A DNA stretch of 64,000 nt from Pseudomonadota bacterium (GTDB taxonomy: Bacteria > Myxococcota_A > Polyangia > GCA-2747355), in assembly GCA_016711215.1 (NCBI GenBank), contig JADJTL010000007.1, positions 151,489 to 215,488 on the forward strand. Direction: 5' to 3'. The position numbers and the translations under genes were made by a program. The notes under the pieces were generated by a model. That model had not been told where the DNA came from, searched no databases, and was given only the letters and a program-made list of their open reading frames with translations. Shown here piece after piece: positions 1 to 9,552 of this stretch (position 1 is its first letter; each line of letters starts with the position of its first letter).

Positions 1-307
1 GGCCGATCCGCGCTGTCGCTTTCGCGAGCGGCTGCTGCGGCCCTTCCGGGTGCCCGAGGGGCACGTCTTCGTGATGGGGGACAATCGCGACAACAGCCAG
101 GACGGGCGCTGCTGGGGCTTCCTGCCGCTGGAGAACATCAAGGGCAAGGCGCTCTTCATCTGGTGGTCGCGGTCGACCGCCGAGGGAATTCGCTGGCGGC
201 GGCTCTTTCGTCCAGTGCACGGCCTGCGCCGCGACGAGCCGCTGACCATCGCCGCGCCGCCGGAAGAAGCCCGCGCCCCGCAGCCGCCCGCCGGACTGCT
301 AAGGTAG
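1..307 (+). CDS. lepB: Signal peptidase I, C-terminal part (5' end outside window)
   Basis: About 101 residues are visible, reading in frame from base 2. The segment holds the conserved box E of type I signal peptidases, VMGDNRDNSQDGRCWGFLP, followed by a short tail. Box E lies C-terminal to the catalytic Ser/Lys, which would be upstream of this window. The family is a membrane-anchored serine/lysine protease that removes signal peptides from exported proteins, which fits the many secreted proteins encoded here. The usual Ser-Arg after the Asp of box E is Gly-Arg. The stop lies inside the first unit of a 13-bp tandem repeat. The gene converges with the minus-strand gene at 338. Confidence 0.93.
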   Translation, partial: ADPRCRFRERLLRPFRVPEGHVFVMGDNRDNSQDGRCWGFLPLENIKGKALFIWWSRSTAEGIRWRRLFRPVHGLRRDEPLTIAAPPEEARAPQPPAGLLR

Positions 308-343
308 GCCGCCAGGGTAGGCCGCCAGGGTAGGCCGCTAGGG
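305..343. repeat. Three tandem 13-bp repeats between convergent genes
   Basis: The unit taggccgccaggg occurs twice exactly and once with a single change (taggccgctaggg). Each unit supplies a TAG on the plus strand, and the first one is the lepB stop. The end of the facing minus-strand gene lies in the last unit. It probably arose by slippage. No T-run follows, so I do not call it a terminator. Confidence 0.85.
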
Positions 344-1195
344 TAGATCGGGCTCCGCCGTCGGGTCGAAGGGGGGCAGGTCGCCGGGGTGCAGCACCGC
401 GAAGAGATCCGGGCTGAGAAACGCCAGCGGGCTCGCGCGCTGCGCCGCCAGCGCGCGATCGGCCTCATGCGCGAAGTCGACCGCCTGGCGCCCGAGCAGC
501 TGTCGCAATTTGCTGGCAATCTGTTGCTTGGTCGCCGTGTCCTGGGTCACGACGTAGAGTTCGCGCAGGTGGTGAATCGCCAGCTCGCGCTCGCCTTGCT
601 CGCTGTAGACCGAGGCGGCCAGGTTCGGCAGCCACGCGAGCTCGGTGCCGATCAGTGCCGCGCGTCGCACCCAGTCCGCACCCAGTCGGCGCCAGCGCGC
701 GCGTTGCTGGGGTGTGGCGGGTCGCAGCTCGGAGATGTAGGCGCCGATGTGTAAGGGAAAGCGATACTCGTTCGGGTAGAGCCGGTGCGCCCGCTCGAGC
801 AGGTGAATCGCGTGGAAGACGTCTTCGTTGGTTTGATGGCTGCCGCGACTCATCATCATCGCGGAACCGAAGCGGTAGATCGCCTTGAAGTGCGGGTCGA
901 GCGTCAGAATGCTGTCGAGATAGCGTTCCAGGTAGGCTAGCTCACCGTCGCTGAAGGCGTGATCGGCGAAGTACGCGATCGTGCGCACCCACAGCAGGTC
1001 AGCGACGACCTCGTCGTAGCCGAAGGCCAGGGCGCGCAGGACGGGCGCAGGTGGCAGCAGATAGGCCTCGCCCGGGACGCTACGCGTGGCGCGTTGATGG
1101 CGCTCGAGCGCCAGCTCGACGACGCCGAGCAGCGGGAGCAGGGTGATGAGCGCGGCGCCGCTGAGGGCGCCGCGCAACCAGCGTGGATGACGCAT
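338..1195 (-). CDS. TPR-like membrane-anchored protein downstream of the pilin
   Basis: This is a 285-residue protein with a hydrophobic segment at about residues 9-30 after a basic start, consistent with a signal anchor. The rest is alpha-helical and TPR-like: LERYLDSILTLDPHFKAIY, then AIHLLERAHRLYPNEYRF, then AIHHLRELYVVTQ. The stretch around residues 58-75 (FGYDEVVADLLWVRTIAYF) resembles TPR proteins found beside type IV pilin genes in delta-proteobacteria. That resemblance is from memory and is not a family assignment. It starts 34 bp after the major pilin stop and is probably cotranscribed with it. Molecular function is unknown; an assembly or stability role in the pilus is an inference from position only. 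Confidence 0.7.
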   Translation of the reverse strand: MRHPRWLRGALSGAALITLLPLLGVVELALERHQRATRSVPGEAYLLPPAPVLRALAFGYDEVVADLLWVRTIAYFADHAFSDGELAYLERYLDSILTLDPHFKAIYRFGSAMMMSRGSHQTNEDVFHAIHLLERAHRLYPNEYRFPLHIGAYISELRPATPQQRARWRRLGADWVRRAALIGTELAWLPNLAASVYSEQGERELAIHHLRELYVVTQDTATKQQIASKLRQLLGRQAVDFAHEADRALAAQRASPLAFLSPDLFAVLHPGDLPPFDPTAEPDLP

Positions 1196-1229
1196 CAGGC
1201 GGGAGAGTACACCGGGACGGGGCGGAGGA

Positions 1230-1781
1230 TCACTCGATCTCGTTGCTGATGATCGGGCCCTTGACCGTTACGCCGCCCTCGGTGTCGACGTGACCGCGGA
1301 TCTCGAAGCTCGACTGGGTCGTGTCGCAGTCCAAGTCGCCGATCGCCTTTGCGGTGTAGACCGAGGCCGAGCTGGTGGCGGACGTGTCCCAGTACCACTG
1401 ATAGTAGTGCGGGTCGGTCAGGCCGAAGTGCAGCTCATGCCAGGGCGAGCTGGCCCAGTCGGCGGTGGCGGGCGTGCACTTCGGGGCGGTGGCCTGGGCG
1501 CAGCAGGCCGTGGCCGGCGAGGTGGTCGCGGCGCCGGAGGTCGGGAAGGACTTGGGCGCGATGTTACCGTCACTGTCGTAGTGGTCGGCCTGGAAGTACT
1601 GCGTCGCGCCGACCTTCAGCTTGTCGAGACCCTCGGTGGCCTCGACCGTCTTCGACTTGCGCAGGTACTTGACGAAGGCCGGGATGGCGACCGCCGCCAA
1701 GATGCCGATGATCGCGACGACGATCATCAGCTCGATGAGGGTGAACCCCTCTGTCTTCCGTTGTCTGAGTCTGTTCAGCAT
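1230..1781 (-). CDS. pilA: Major type IV pilin (PilA-like prepilin)
   Basis: The 183-residue protein starts with a 12-residue basic leader ending in Gly, followed by FTLIELMIVVAIIGIL, the class III signal cut by prepilin peptidase (PilD). Glu is at mature position +5. A hydrophobic alpha-1 spine follows, then a globular part containing several Cys (CC near residue 94, later C...C), which could form a disulfide-bounded D-loop. The ATG has a strong ribosome site (AGGAGG, about 5 bp spacing). It is preceded by a second pilin gene and by pilR on the same strand, the arrangement expected if PilR controls pilin expression. The protein would polymerise into a pilus used for twitching, adhesion or DNA uptake. 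The gene symbol rests on the N-terminus and context. Confidence 0.9.
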   Translation of the reverse strand: MLNRLRQRKTEGFTLIELMIVVAIIGILAAVAIPAFVKYLRKSKTVEATEGLDKLKVGATQYFQADHYDSDGNIAPKSFPTSGAATTSPATACCAQATAPKCTPATADWASSPWHELHFGLTDPHYYQWYWDTSATSSASVYTAKAIGDLDCDTTQSSFEIRGHVDTEGGVTVKGPIISNEIE

Positions 1782-1803
1782 CGCTTCCTCCTGTGGCTGC
1801 TAT

Positions 1804-1873
1804 GGACCGTCTGGTCCGGATGTAATCGACCCGACATGGGTCGTCTATCACCGCTAATCACAACGCTAATCAC
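1804..1873. promoter_or_regulatory. Inverted and direct repeats between the two pilin genes
   Basis: The 88-bp gap before the major pilin holds two short inverted repeats (GGACC/GGTCC with a 4-bp loop at 1804-1817, and GACCC/GGGTC with a 5-bp loop near 1829-1843). It also holds a perfect 10-bp direct repeat, cgctaatcac, at 1852-1861 and 1864-1873. The second copy overlaps the stop of the upstream pilin. A role as binding sites or as an mRNA processing signal separating the two pilin messages is possible but is inference. I did not find a convincing sigma-54 -24/-12 element here. Confidence 0.4.
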
Positions 1874-2544
1874 TCACCCTCGTTCCAGCGCACGATCGAG
1901 CCGCGCGCGCTGCTCGAGGCCACGATCGTGCAGTTGCTGATGCCGAGCGGACCGCCGGCACAGCCGCCAGTCGCGTAGCTGGCATCGCCATTGAGGTCCC
2001 CGTGGCCGATCACGTAGTACCAGGCGTGGGGGTCGAGGGGGCCGCCCGCGGTCGGTTGCGCCGGAATGCCAAGCAGCGGCGCTATCGCGTCGAGCGCGTG
2101 ACCGCCCGCCGGGTTGCTGGCCACGACGGAGTAGGCGAAGTAGCTGGTGTCGGACTCGGGGCGCGCCCCGAGGGTTACCCACTCCGCGGGAATCGCGGTC
2201 CAGGGCTTGGCGGTGGGTTCCGCGCCAGCGCCGCCGAGCGGGGGATAAAAGCCCGCCGAGGTGCCGACGTAGGTGCCCCACTGCTGGAAGTAGGATTCCT
2301 CGCGAGCCTGGATGCGCGACACGAACTCCTGCGCAGCGACGAGTCGCCCCGACCGGAGGTGGCGCTGGTAGCCGACGAGTGAGAGCGTGGCCAGCACGCC
2401 GATGATCACGACGACCATCATCACTTCGATCAGGGTGAAGCCGCCGGTCGTGGCCACAGCGCGGGCAGAGCGGCGGCGCAGGCCAGCCGCAGGCGGGCCG
2501 CCGTAAGACGACTGCGCTCTGGTTATGTTGGTCTGCTGACGCAT
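1870..2544 (-). CDS. Minor pilin / pseudopilin with class III signal
   Basis: This is a prepilin-like protein of 224 residues from the ATG at 2544. The motif GGFTLIEVMMVVVIIGVL marks the cleavage site and hydrophobic spine with Glu+5. From this ATG the leader is 35 residues, unusually long. An in-frame GTG at 2457 would give a six-residue leader (MATTGG), which is more typical, but I see no clear ribosome site for it. The globular domain differs from the neighbouring major pilin, so this is a distinct component and probably a minor or priming subunit. It shares its strand and probably its message with the pilin at 1230-1781 and follows pilR by 184 bp. Confidence 0.82.
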   Translation of the reverse strand: MRQQTNITRAQSSYGGPPAAGLRRRSARAVATTGGFTLIEVMMVVVIIGVLATLSLVGYQRHLRSGRLVAAQEFVSRIQAREESYFQQWGTYVGTSAGFYPPLGGAGAEPTAKPWTAIPAEWVTLGARPESDTSYFAYSVVASNPAGGHALDAIAPLLGIPAQPTAGGPLDPHAWYYVIGHGDLNGDASYATGGCAGGPLGISNCTIVASSSARGSIVRWNEGE

Positions 2545-2655
2545 AGTGTCTCGGGCGAAATCAACAGCAAGAAAGGCGCCAGGTCGGATGGTGGCCTGCT
2601 CACGCCGCCAAGCCTCCGAGATCACGCGGACCGCCCCTTCCTGCCGGGTGCCGCG

Positions 2656-2693
2656 AGTCTAATGCAGACCGTGCGCGTGACAAAAAATGTCAC
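2656..2693 (-). promoter_or_regulatory. Putative promoter with palindrome upstream of the pilin genes
   Basis: On the minus strand TTGTCA (2683-2678) and TAGACT (2661-2656) are 16 bp apart, matching the sigma-70 consensus at 5/6 and 4/6 positions. The -35 element lies within a 17-bp palindrome, GTGACA-N5-TGTCAC, at 2677-2693, where a repressor or activator could bind. The palindrome also follows the pilR stop and could form a hairpin, but its T-run is inside the loop, so an intrinsic terminator is unlikely. The predicted leader to the minor pilin ATG is about 105 nt. Confidence 0.38.
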
Positions 2694-2728
2694 CGCCCTG
2701 CCGCGAATCGTCAGCGCGATGGTCGATG

Positions 2729-4135
<1,407 letters not shown>

Positions 4136-4197
4136 GACAGTGGCGCTAGTATCGGTGGGCGATGCGTTACCCGTCAATGCGGCGCCGCGCGCGGTCG

Positions 4198-4227
4198 TTG
4201 ACCGGCGGGCCGGCGCGGCCGTAGAAC
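4198..4227 (+). promoter_or_regulatory. Putative sigma-70 promoter for pyrR-pyrB
   Basis: TTGACC (4198-4203, 5/6 match) and TAGAAC (4222-4227, 4/6) are separated by 18 bp in the gap between divergent pilR and pyrR. The implied leader of about 40 nt is too short for the long PyrR attenuator known from Gram-positive pyr operons, and I see no such structure. Confidence 0.35.
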
Positions 4228-4275
4228 CCGGATGAAGGGCGCGGCGCTCGCGGGTGCGCCGCAAATGGAGGGCGC

Positions 4276-4863
4276 GTGAGTGAAGCGTTAAGGCAGCGAA
4301 GGGTGCTGGACGCGGCGGCGATGCAGCGGGTGCTGCGGCGGCTGGCGCACGAGATCGTCGAACGTGAGCAAGGCACGGCCGGGCTGGCGATCATCGGGAT
4401 CCACACCGGCGGCGCGTATGTCGCGCGACGGCTGGTGGCGCTGATCGCCGAATGCGAGGGCGTCGCCGTGCCCCTGGGCGAGATCGACATCACGCTCTAT
4501 CGCGACGACGCTCTGGCGGGGTTGCCGCGCCCGGTGATCGGGGCCACGCATCTGCCCTTCGAGGTGACCGAGCGCAAGCTGCTGCTGGTCGATGATGTGC
4601 TCTACACGGGGCGGACCGTGCGCGCGGCGCTCGATGCGCTCAATGACTACGGGCGACCGCGTCGCGTGCGCCTGGCGGTGCTGGTCGATCGTGGCCACCG
4701 CGAGCTGCCGATTCAGGCCGATCACGTCGGCGTTCGCCTCGAGACCGAGCCAGCGCAGCGGGTCGAGGTGCAGTTCGCCGAATGCCAGCAGGTCGACGCC
4801 GTGGTGCTGGAGCCTGCGCCGTCGCCGGCCCAGCCGGAGCGGCTCGCGCGGGGGTCGCTATGA
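4276..4863 (+). CDS. pyrR: PyrR, pyrimidine regulator / uracil phosphoribosyltransferase
   Basis: This 195-residue phosphoribosyltransferase-fold protein carries the PRPP-binding motif LLLVDDVLYTGRTVRAAL at about residues 97-114. The N-terminal stretch LAIIGIHTGGAYVARRL is typical of PyrR. In Gram-positive bacteria PyrR binds pyr leader RNA. In many Gram-negatives only UPRT activity (uracil plus PRPP to UMP) is evident, and no attenuator is visible here. The start is GTG, with GGAGG four bases upstream. Its TGA overlaps the pyrB ATG (ATGA), so the two are translationally coupled, which supports pyrimidine synthesis or salvage. Confidence 0.93.
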   Translation: MSEALRQRRVLDAAAMQRVLRRLAHEIVEREQGTAGLAIIGIHTGGAYVARRLVALIAECEGVAVPLGEIDITLYRDDALAGLPRPVIGATHLPFEVTERKLLLVDDVLYTGRTVRAALDALNDYGRPRRVRLAVLVDRGHRELPIQADHVGVRLETEPAQRVEVQFAECQQVDAVVLEPAPSPAQPERLARGSL

Positions 4864-5790
4864 GCTTTACGCAGCGCCATCTGCTCGATGTCGAGAGCCT
4901 CTCCGCGGAGGCGCTGAAGGCGATCCTCGACCTCGCCGACCGCTTTCTCGAGATCTCCGAGCGCCCGATCAAGAAGGTACCGACGCTGCGCGGTCGGACG
5001 GTGGTCAATCTCTTCCTCGAGCCGAGCACGCGCACGCGGGTCAGCTTTGAGATCGCGGAGAAGCGCCTGAGCGCGGATGCGGTCAACGTCAGCGGCAGCG
5101 GCTCGAGCACGAGCAAGGGTGAGACGCTGCTCGACACGGTCCGCAACCTCGAGGCGATGAGCCCGCAGATCGTCGTCATCCGTCATCGGGAGGCGGGCGC
5201 CGCGCATTTCCTCGCCGCCCGTATCGACGCGGCCGTCGTCAATGCCGGCGATGGTGCCCGCGCACCCGACCCAGGCGCTGCTCGACTGCGCGACGATTCG
5301 CCGGGCGAAGGGGCGGCTGGCGGGGCTCCAGGTGGCGATCGTCGGCGACCTGGCGCACAGTCGCGTGGCGCGCTCCGACATCGTCGCGCTGCGTCGCCTT
5401 GGCGCCCAGGTGCGCGTCACGGGGCCCCGCACGATGCTACCGCCTGGTCTCGCTGAGCTCGGGGCGACGGTGGTGCCGACCCTCGCCGCGGCGGTCGAAG
5501 GTGCGGACGTCGTCATCATGCTGCGGATTCAGGCCGAGCGTGCGGGTGGGCAGTGCCTCTTTCCGAGCACGCGCGAGTACGCGCGGACCTTTGGCCTCAA
5601 CGCCGACGTGCTCGCCTCCGCCCATCCGGATGCCATCGTGATGCATCCGGGACCGATCAACCGCGGCGTCGAGTTGGCGTCGGAGCTGGCGGATGGCCCG
5701 CGTTCCGTCATCCTCGACCAGGTGACCTACGGAGTGGCCGTGCGGATGGCTGTGCTGTATTTATTGGCCGGTAGCCCGCCAGTGGAATAG
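4860..5790 (+). pseudogene. pyrB: Aspartate carbamoyltransferase catalytic chain, reading frame broken
   Basis: PyrB condenses aspartate with carbamoyl phosphate, the committed step of UMP synthesis. The first part carries the carbamoyl-phosphate site FLEPSTRTRVSFEIAEKRL and ends at VVNAGDGA. The conserved continuation AHPTQALLD is found only in the next frame, from base 5260. Comparison with the family motif GDGAHAHPTQ indicates two bases lost around 5259 (expected cacgcgcac, seen cgcgcac). The second part is otherwise complete, with the aspartate-domain motif MHPGPINRGVE and an ordinary C-terminus. All other family landmarks are intact, so a consensus error is as likely as a real mutation. 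pyrC lies 10.5 kb away at 16274. Confidence 0.88.
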
Positions 5791-5889
5791 TGAGCGTGGA
5801 ATAGCCAGCGTCGCGCAGGCAGCGTCGCGGACGAGGGGGCGCCCCGCGAGCGGGCGGGCGGTGCTGGCGCGGCACTGCGCTGGCAGTAC

Positions 5890-6583
5890 TCAGTCGTCGC
5901 TGCCGCTCATCCCGGCCGCGCGGAACACAAAATAGGCGAGCTGAAGCGCTGAGGTGATCAACGCGGCCACGTAGGTCAGCGCGGCGGCGTTGAGTACCTT
6001 GGCGACGCCGTCGCGCTCGTCGCCGGCAATGATGCCTGTCGTGGCCAAATGCACGCGCGCCCGGGTCGAGGCGTTGAACTCCACCGGCAGCGTCACCAAC
6101 TGGAAGAGCACGACGCCAAGGAACGCCAGCACGCCGAGCCAGGCCAGGCCTGCGGCGTTGATCGCGAAGCCGATGCCGGAGAGCAGAAGCGCTGCGTTCG
6201 AGCCGAAGCTCGCGGGTCCGACCAGCCGCTGGCGGACTTGCATCAGGGCGTAGCCCTTGGCGTGCTGAAAGCACGTGGCCGACCTCGTGCGCCGCCACGC
6301 CGAGCGCGGCGAGCGAGCGGCCGTCATGGACGTCGGGGGAGAGCCGCACCGCACGGGCACTGGGGTCGTAGTGATCGGAGAGGAAGCCCTCGTGGCGCTC
6401 GACGGTCACGTCGCTGATATCGTGGCTGCGGAGCATTTGTCGCGCGACCTCGGCGCCCGTCAAGCCGGAGGCCGAGGGCACCGCCGAAAAGCGTTTGAAG
6501 GTGCTGCGGACCCGTAGGCTGGCCCAACCACCGAGCAGCAGACCGGGCGCCAGCACGAGCAGATAGATCGGATCGAAGAACAT
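5890..6583 (-). pseudogene. YugP-type membrane zinc metalloprotease, reading frame broken
   Basis: The protein resembles the neutral zinc metallopeptidase family (Zn_peptidase_2, B. subtilis YugP). It has an N-terminal membrane segment (FFDPIYLLVLAPGLLLGGW), then zinc motif HEVGH, then three hydrophobic segments near the C-terminus. After HEVGHV the frame runs into unrelated sequence, while the expected continuation LQHAKGYALMQVRQ is in another frame. Removing one base from the three-base run at 6268-6270 restores a single ORF of about 230 residues. The ATG at 6583 is fixed by the ribosome site TTGAGGAGG 8-10 bases upstream. Substrate is unknown. The flanking genes are on the opposite strand. 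Confidence 0.82.
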
Positions 6584-6750
6584 TGTCGAAACCTCCTCAA
6601 AGAGCGGCCTAAGCGTGCTCACAGAACCGTGCTTGTCAAGCTGCAGGGCTCGCTCGCCGGCGCCGCCCGCCGCCTCGCCGGCAGCGCGGCGAGAGCGCGC
6701 GGATGGCGGGAGCAGCAGCGGCGATGCTAGTGTAGGCTCTTCCGTCTGGC

Positions 6751-8439
6751 TTGGTCGACGATGAGGTGGGGCCGGTGACGCTGTGGGATCGCCTCCGTGG
6801 AATACTGCGACCCCTGCCGCCCGGCGGCGGTGAAGCTGGGGTTTTCGCCGCGGCGAGGCGTGCGTTGGACGCTGGGAAGCGCGATGAGGCGCAGGCGCTG
6901 CTGGTCGCCGCGCTCGCTGCGCCCCCCGCGTCGGCCGATCAGGCGCTTGCCCTCGGGCAGCTCCTCACCGAGAGCGGGGACCTCGAGCGGGCCCTGAGCG
7001 CCTACGAGCTTGCGCTCCAACTGGAGCCGACCTCGACCGAAGCGCCGGGCATGGTCGGTGTCACCCTGCTGGCACTGGGGCGAGCGGACGAGGGGCTCGA
7101 TCAGCTGCGCGAGGCGGCGCGCCGCGCGCCCGGCCAACGCGACGTCTCGATTGGCTTGGCGAAGGCGCTGCTCGACCACGGGCGGCACGAGGAGGCCACC
7201 GAATACCTCCAGCAGGCCTTGCAGCTCGATCCCTCGAGCAGTCGGGCGCTCGTCTTGCTCGGCCACGCCTCTTGTCGGCTGGAGCGCTGGGACGAGGGCG
7301 TCGAGGTCCTGCGCAAGGCCGTCGCGCTATCCCCGGGCGACCCCGAGGCGCGGCTTGCGCTCGGGGTGGCGCTGGCGCAGAGCGGGGCGACGATGGAGGC
7401 GGTCGAGACCTTCGAGGCGCTGCTGGCCACCGCGTGGAACCCGCCTGTGGTGCTGGTCAACCTGGGGCTTGCCGTGCGGCAGAGCGGCGATCTGCGCACG
7501 GCGGATCGCCACCTGCGCGAAGCGGTGCGCCTGGCGCCGAGCTTCGCGCAGGCGCGAACCAACCTCGGCGTCAATCTGCTCGAGCAGGGTTCGGTGGCTG
7601 AAGCGGTGGTCGAGCTGACGCGGGCTACCGAGCTCGACCCCCAGGGGCCGGATGGGTTCTACAACCTCGGACTGGCGCTCGAGCGCGAGGGTGAAATCGC
7701 GCGCGCGCGCGCAGCGCTCGAGCAAGCCGCCGCGCTGAGCCCCGGGGATGCCAGCATCGACGAGAAGCTGGCGTCGTTGCGAATCGCGCTGCCGACCTCC
7801 GAGCAGCAGCAGCAGCAGCCTGCTCTTTCTCCGCTCCCCTCGCCAGGGGCTGAGCGCAACGCGGCGGCCACGGGGGCCACGGAGAGCGTGCGCGCCGCGA
7901 CGAGCCCTGGCTTGCCGCGCGCCGCGAGCAGCGCGATGTTTGTCGGCACGCTCGAGACCTTTAGCATTCCCGAGCTGCTGGAGTTCTTTAGGGGCGGCCG
8001 CCGGACCGGCGTCCTCTTCATCTCGGCCGATAGCGGTGCGGCGGAGGTTCATCTCCGGGGGGGCAAGGTCGTGGCGGCTGCGGCCCCGGGCAGCGACGAC
8101 CTTGCCGAGTTGTTGCGCGCACGCGCCGGCCTGAGCGACGATCAGCTAGGGGCGATGCTCGCTACGCGAGATCCCGCCGCGAGCGCGGCGCGCCTCGGGG
8201 AGCTGGTTCAGCGCTCTGGCATGATCCCCGAGCCGATGTTGGAGGAAGCTGTCGTGCAGCAGATCAAGAGTGCCATTGGGGCGGTGCTCGGGTGGACGCA
8301 GGGCAACTTCGCCTTCGACCCCGGCGCTGTCCCCTCCGTGGTGCCTGGCTTGGAGCTCGACGTTGGCCAACTCCTGCTCGCCATCATGTGCCAGCACGAC
8401 GACGCCGAGCAGGATTGGGCCGAGGGCGGTGGGCTATGA
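6751..8439 (+). CDS. TPR protein with C-terminal DUF4388 (PATAN) domain
   Basis: The 562-residue soluble protein has about nine TPR units between residues 30 and 345 (for example ALSAYELALQLEPTS and ATEYLQQALQLDPSS). A low-complexity linker with a polyglutamine run follows, then a DUF4388-like domain from about residue 393 (MFVGTLETFSIPELLEFF). DUF4388/PATAN domains are common in myxobacterial signalling proteins and are thought to mediate protein contacts. The start is uncertain: TTG at 6751, or GTG at 6766 or 6775, none with a clear ribosome site. The stop overlaps the next ATG (ATGA), so it heads a plus-strand set of envelope genes. Function is unknown. Confidence 0.82.
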   Translation: MVDDEVGPVTLWDRLRGILRPLPPGGGEAGVFAAARRALDAGKRDEAQALLVAALAAPPASADQALALGQLLTESGDLERALSAYELALQLEPTSTEAPGMVGVTLLALGRADEGLDQLREAARRAPGQRDVSIGLAKALLDHGRHEEATEYLQQALQLDPSSSRALVLLGHASCRLERWDEGVEVLRKAVALSPGDPEARLALGVALAQSGATMEAVETFEALLATAWNPPVVLVNLGLAVRQSGDLRTADRHLREAVRLAPSFAQARTNLGVNLLEQGSVAEAVVELTRATELDPQGPDGFYNLGLALEREGEIARARAALEQAAALSPGDASIDEKLASLRIALPTSEQQQQQPALSPLPSPGAERNAAATGATESVRAATSPGLPRAASSAMFVGTLETFSIPELLEFFRGGRRTGVLFISADSGAAEVHLRGGKVVAAAAPGSDDLAELLRARAGLSDDQLGAMLATRDPAASAARLGELVQRSGMIPEPMLEEAVVQQIKSAIGAVLGWTQGNFAFDPGAVPSVVPGLELDVGQLLLAIMCQHDDAEQDWAEGGGL

Positions 8440-9551
8440 GCACGCCCCGGGACCAGCATCCGACGCCGGTCATCTCGCCGGCGGTGGCGCAAGAGGCCAT
8501 CGGGCGGGCGACAACGCCCGAGCCTTCCGCCGCGGCCACAGCGACGCCAAAGGCCGCGGCCACGCGGCCCTCGTGGGTCATGGCTGCCGACCCCGCGCTG
8601 GAAGCGCCCTTTTCCGTCGTGCCACGAGCCGCCAGCCGCCGGCGGGTGATCGTCGCGGTGGCGGTCGGTTTGTTCGGGGCGGTCGTGCTCGGCGGGGGAA
8701 TCGCCTGGGTGCTGCTCGGCGGACCCGACGCGATGGAGCTCTACGTCAGGGCGAAGGCGCATAGCGACAACGGCGAGCTGACGCAGGCGCTAGCGCTCGT
8801 CGAGCGCGGCCGTCGCGGGGCCAGCGATCCGCGCGTCGTCGCCCTGTTGACGCAGCTCGAGCGCGAAATCAACGTGGCGCCGCGCCTGAAGATAGCCGAG
8901 CAGTTAATCGCCTCGGGACAGCTCGCGGCGGCGCGCCTGGTGCTTCAGCAGGCGCTGAAGAAGGCCCCGGAGAGCGATCGCGCGCGGGCCTTGCTCGAAT
9001 CGACGCGCGCAGCGGTGGGCGACGGGCCTCGGAGCGCGCCCACCGGAGACGCAGCCCCCGCGGGGCAGGGGCAGGGCTCGGCGGAGGAGGGCCAGGCCCC
9101 GGCGACGGCCGCCCCCACGGCTACCGCCCCCATCGCTACCACCCGCTCACTGCCCGCGGTCGCACGACCGCGCCGCCCGCCGCCGACGCGCGGTCGTGCC
9201 ACGATGCAGGAGCGGAGCCAGTCGCGGAGCGCCCCGACCCCGGTCGCCGCAGAGATGGAGGCGCCCTCCGGGCCACCGCCTGGCACCACGGTCGTTCGGG
9301 TGCGAGCCAGCGAGGCGTCGACGCTCAGCGTCGACGGCCAGGCGAGCGGAACGACCACGCCGGCGACGCTCTACCTCGCGCCCGGGATGCACCGCGTCGA
9401 GGCACGGGGCGCGGCCGACCCGACGCTGAGGGTCGAGCGGCGAATCATGGTTTTGGCGGAGGTGCCCGTGACGATCGACCTGCAGCTACCGTCGCGCGTG
9501 CCGGCCAAGCGCACGATCGACCCGGCGAACCCCTATCGCGAGGAGAAGTGA
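8436..9551 (+). CDS. Single-pass membrane protein with PEGA-like C-terminal domain
   Basis: This is a 371-residue protein. Residues 1-68 are Pro/Ala-rich and probably cytoplasmic. A transmembrane helix (about 70-92, VIVAVAVGLFGAVVLGGGIAW) follows, then a TPR-like helical stretch (LIASGQLAAARLVLQQALKK), then an Ala/Thr/Pro-rich linker. The C-terminal PEGA-like beta-domain (about 305-365) includes TLSVDGQASGTTTPATLYL and ends in short beta strands. PEGA domains sit at the cell surface or periplasm in many delta-proteobacteria, with poorly known function. The ATG overlaps the previous stop, and one base separates it from the next gene, itself a PEGA protein. Confidence 0.75.
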   Translation: MSTPRDQHPTPVISPAVAQEAIGRATTPEPSAAATATPKAAATRPSWVMAADPALEAPFSVVPRAASRRRVIVAVAVGLFGAVVLGGGIAWVLLGGPDAMELYVRAKAHSDNGELTQALALVERGRRGASDPRVVALLTQLEREINVAPRLKIAEQLIASGQLAAARLVLQQALKKAPESDRARALLESTRAAVGDGPRSAPTGDAAPAGQGQGSAEEGQAPATAAPTATAPIATTRSLPAVARPRRPPPTRGRATMQERSQSRSAPTPVAAEMEAPSGPPPGTTVVRVRASEASTLSVDGQASGTTTPATLYLAPGMHRVEARGAADPTLRVERRIMVLAEVPVTIDLQLPSRVPAKRTIDPANPYREEK

Positions 9552-9552
9552 C

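Noticed and set aside
4228..4275. PyrR-type attenuator in the pyrR leader
   Set aside because: The leader is too short and shows no alternative terminator/antiterminator pairing.
7803..7820. CAG triplet run as a repeat element
   Set aside because: Only five Gln codons in a linker; ordinary low complexity.
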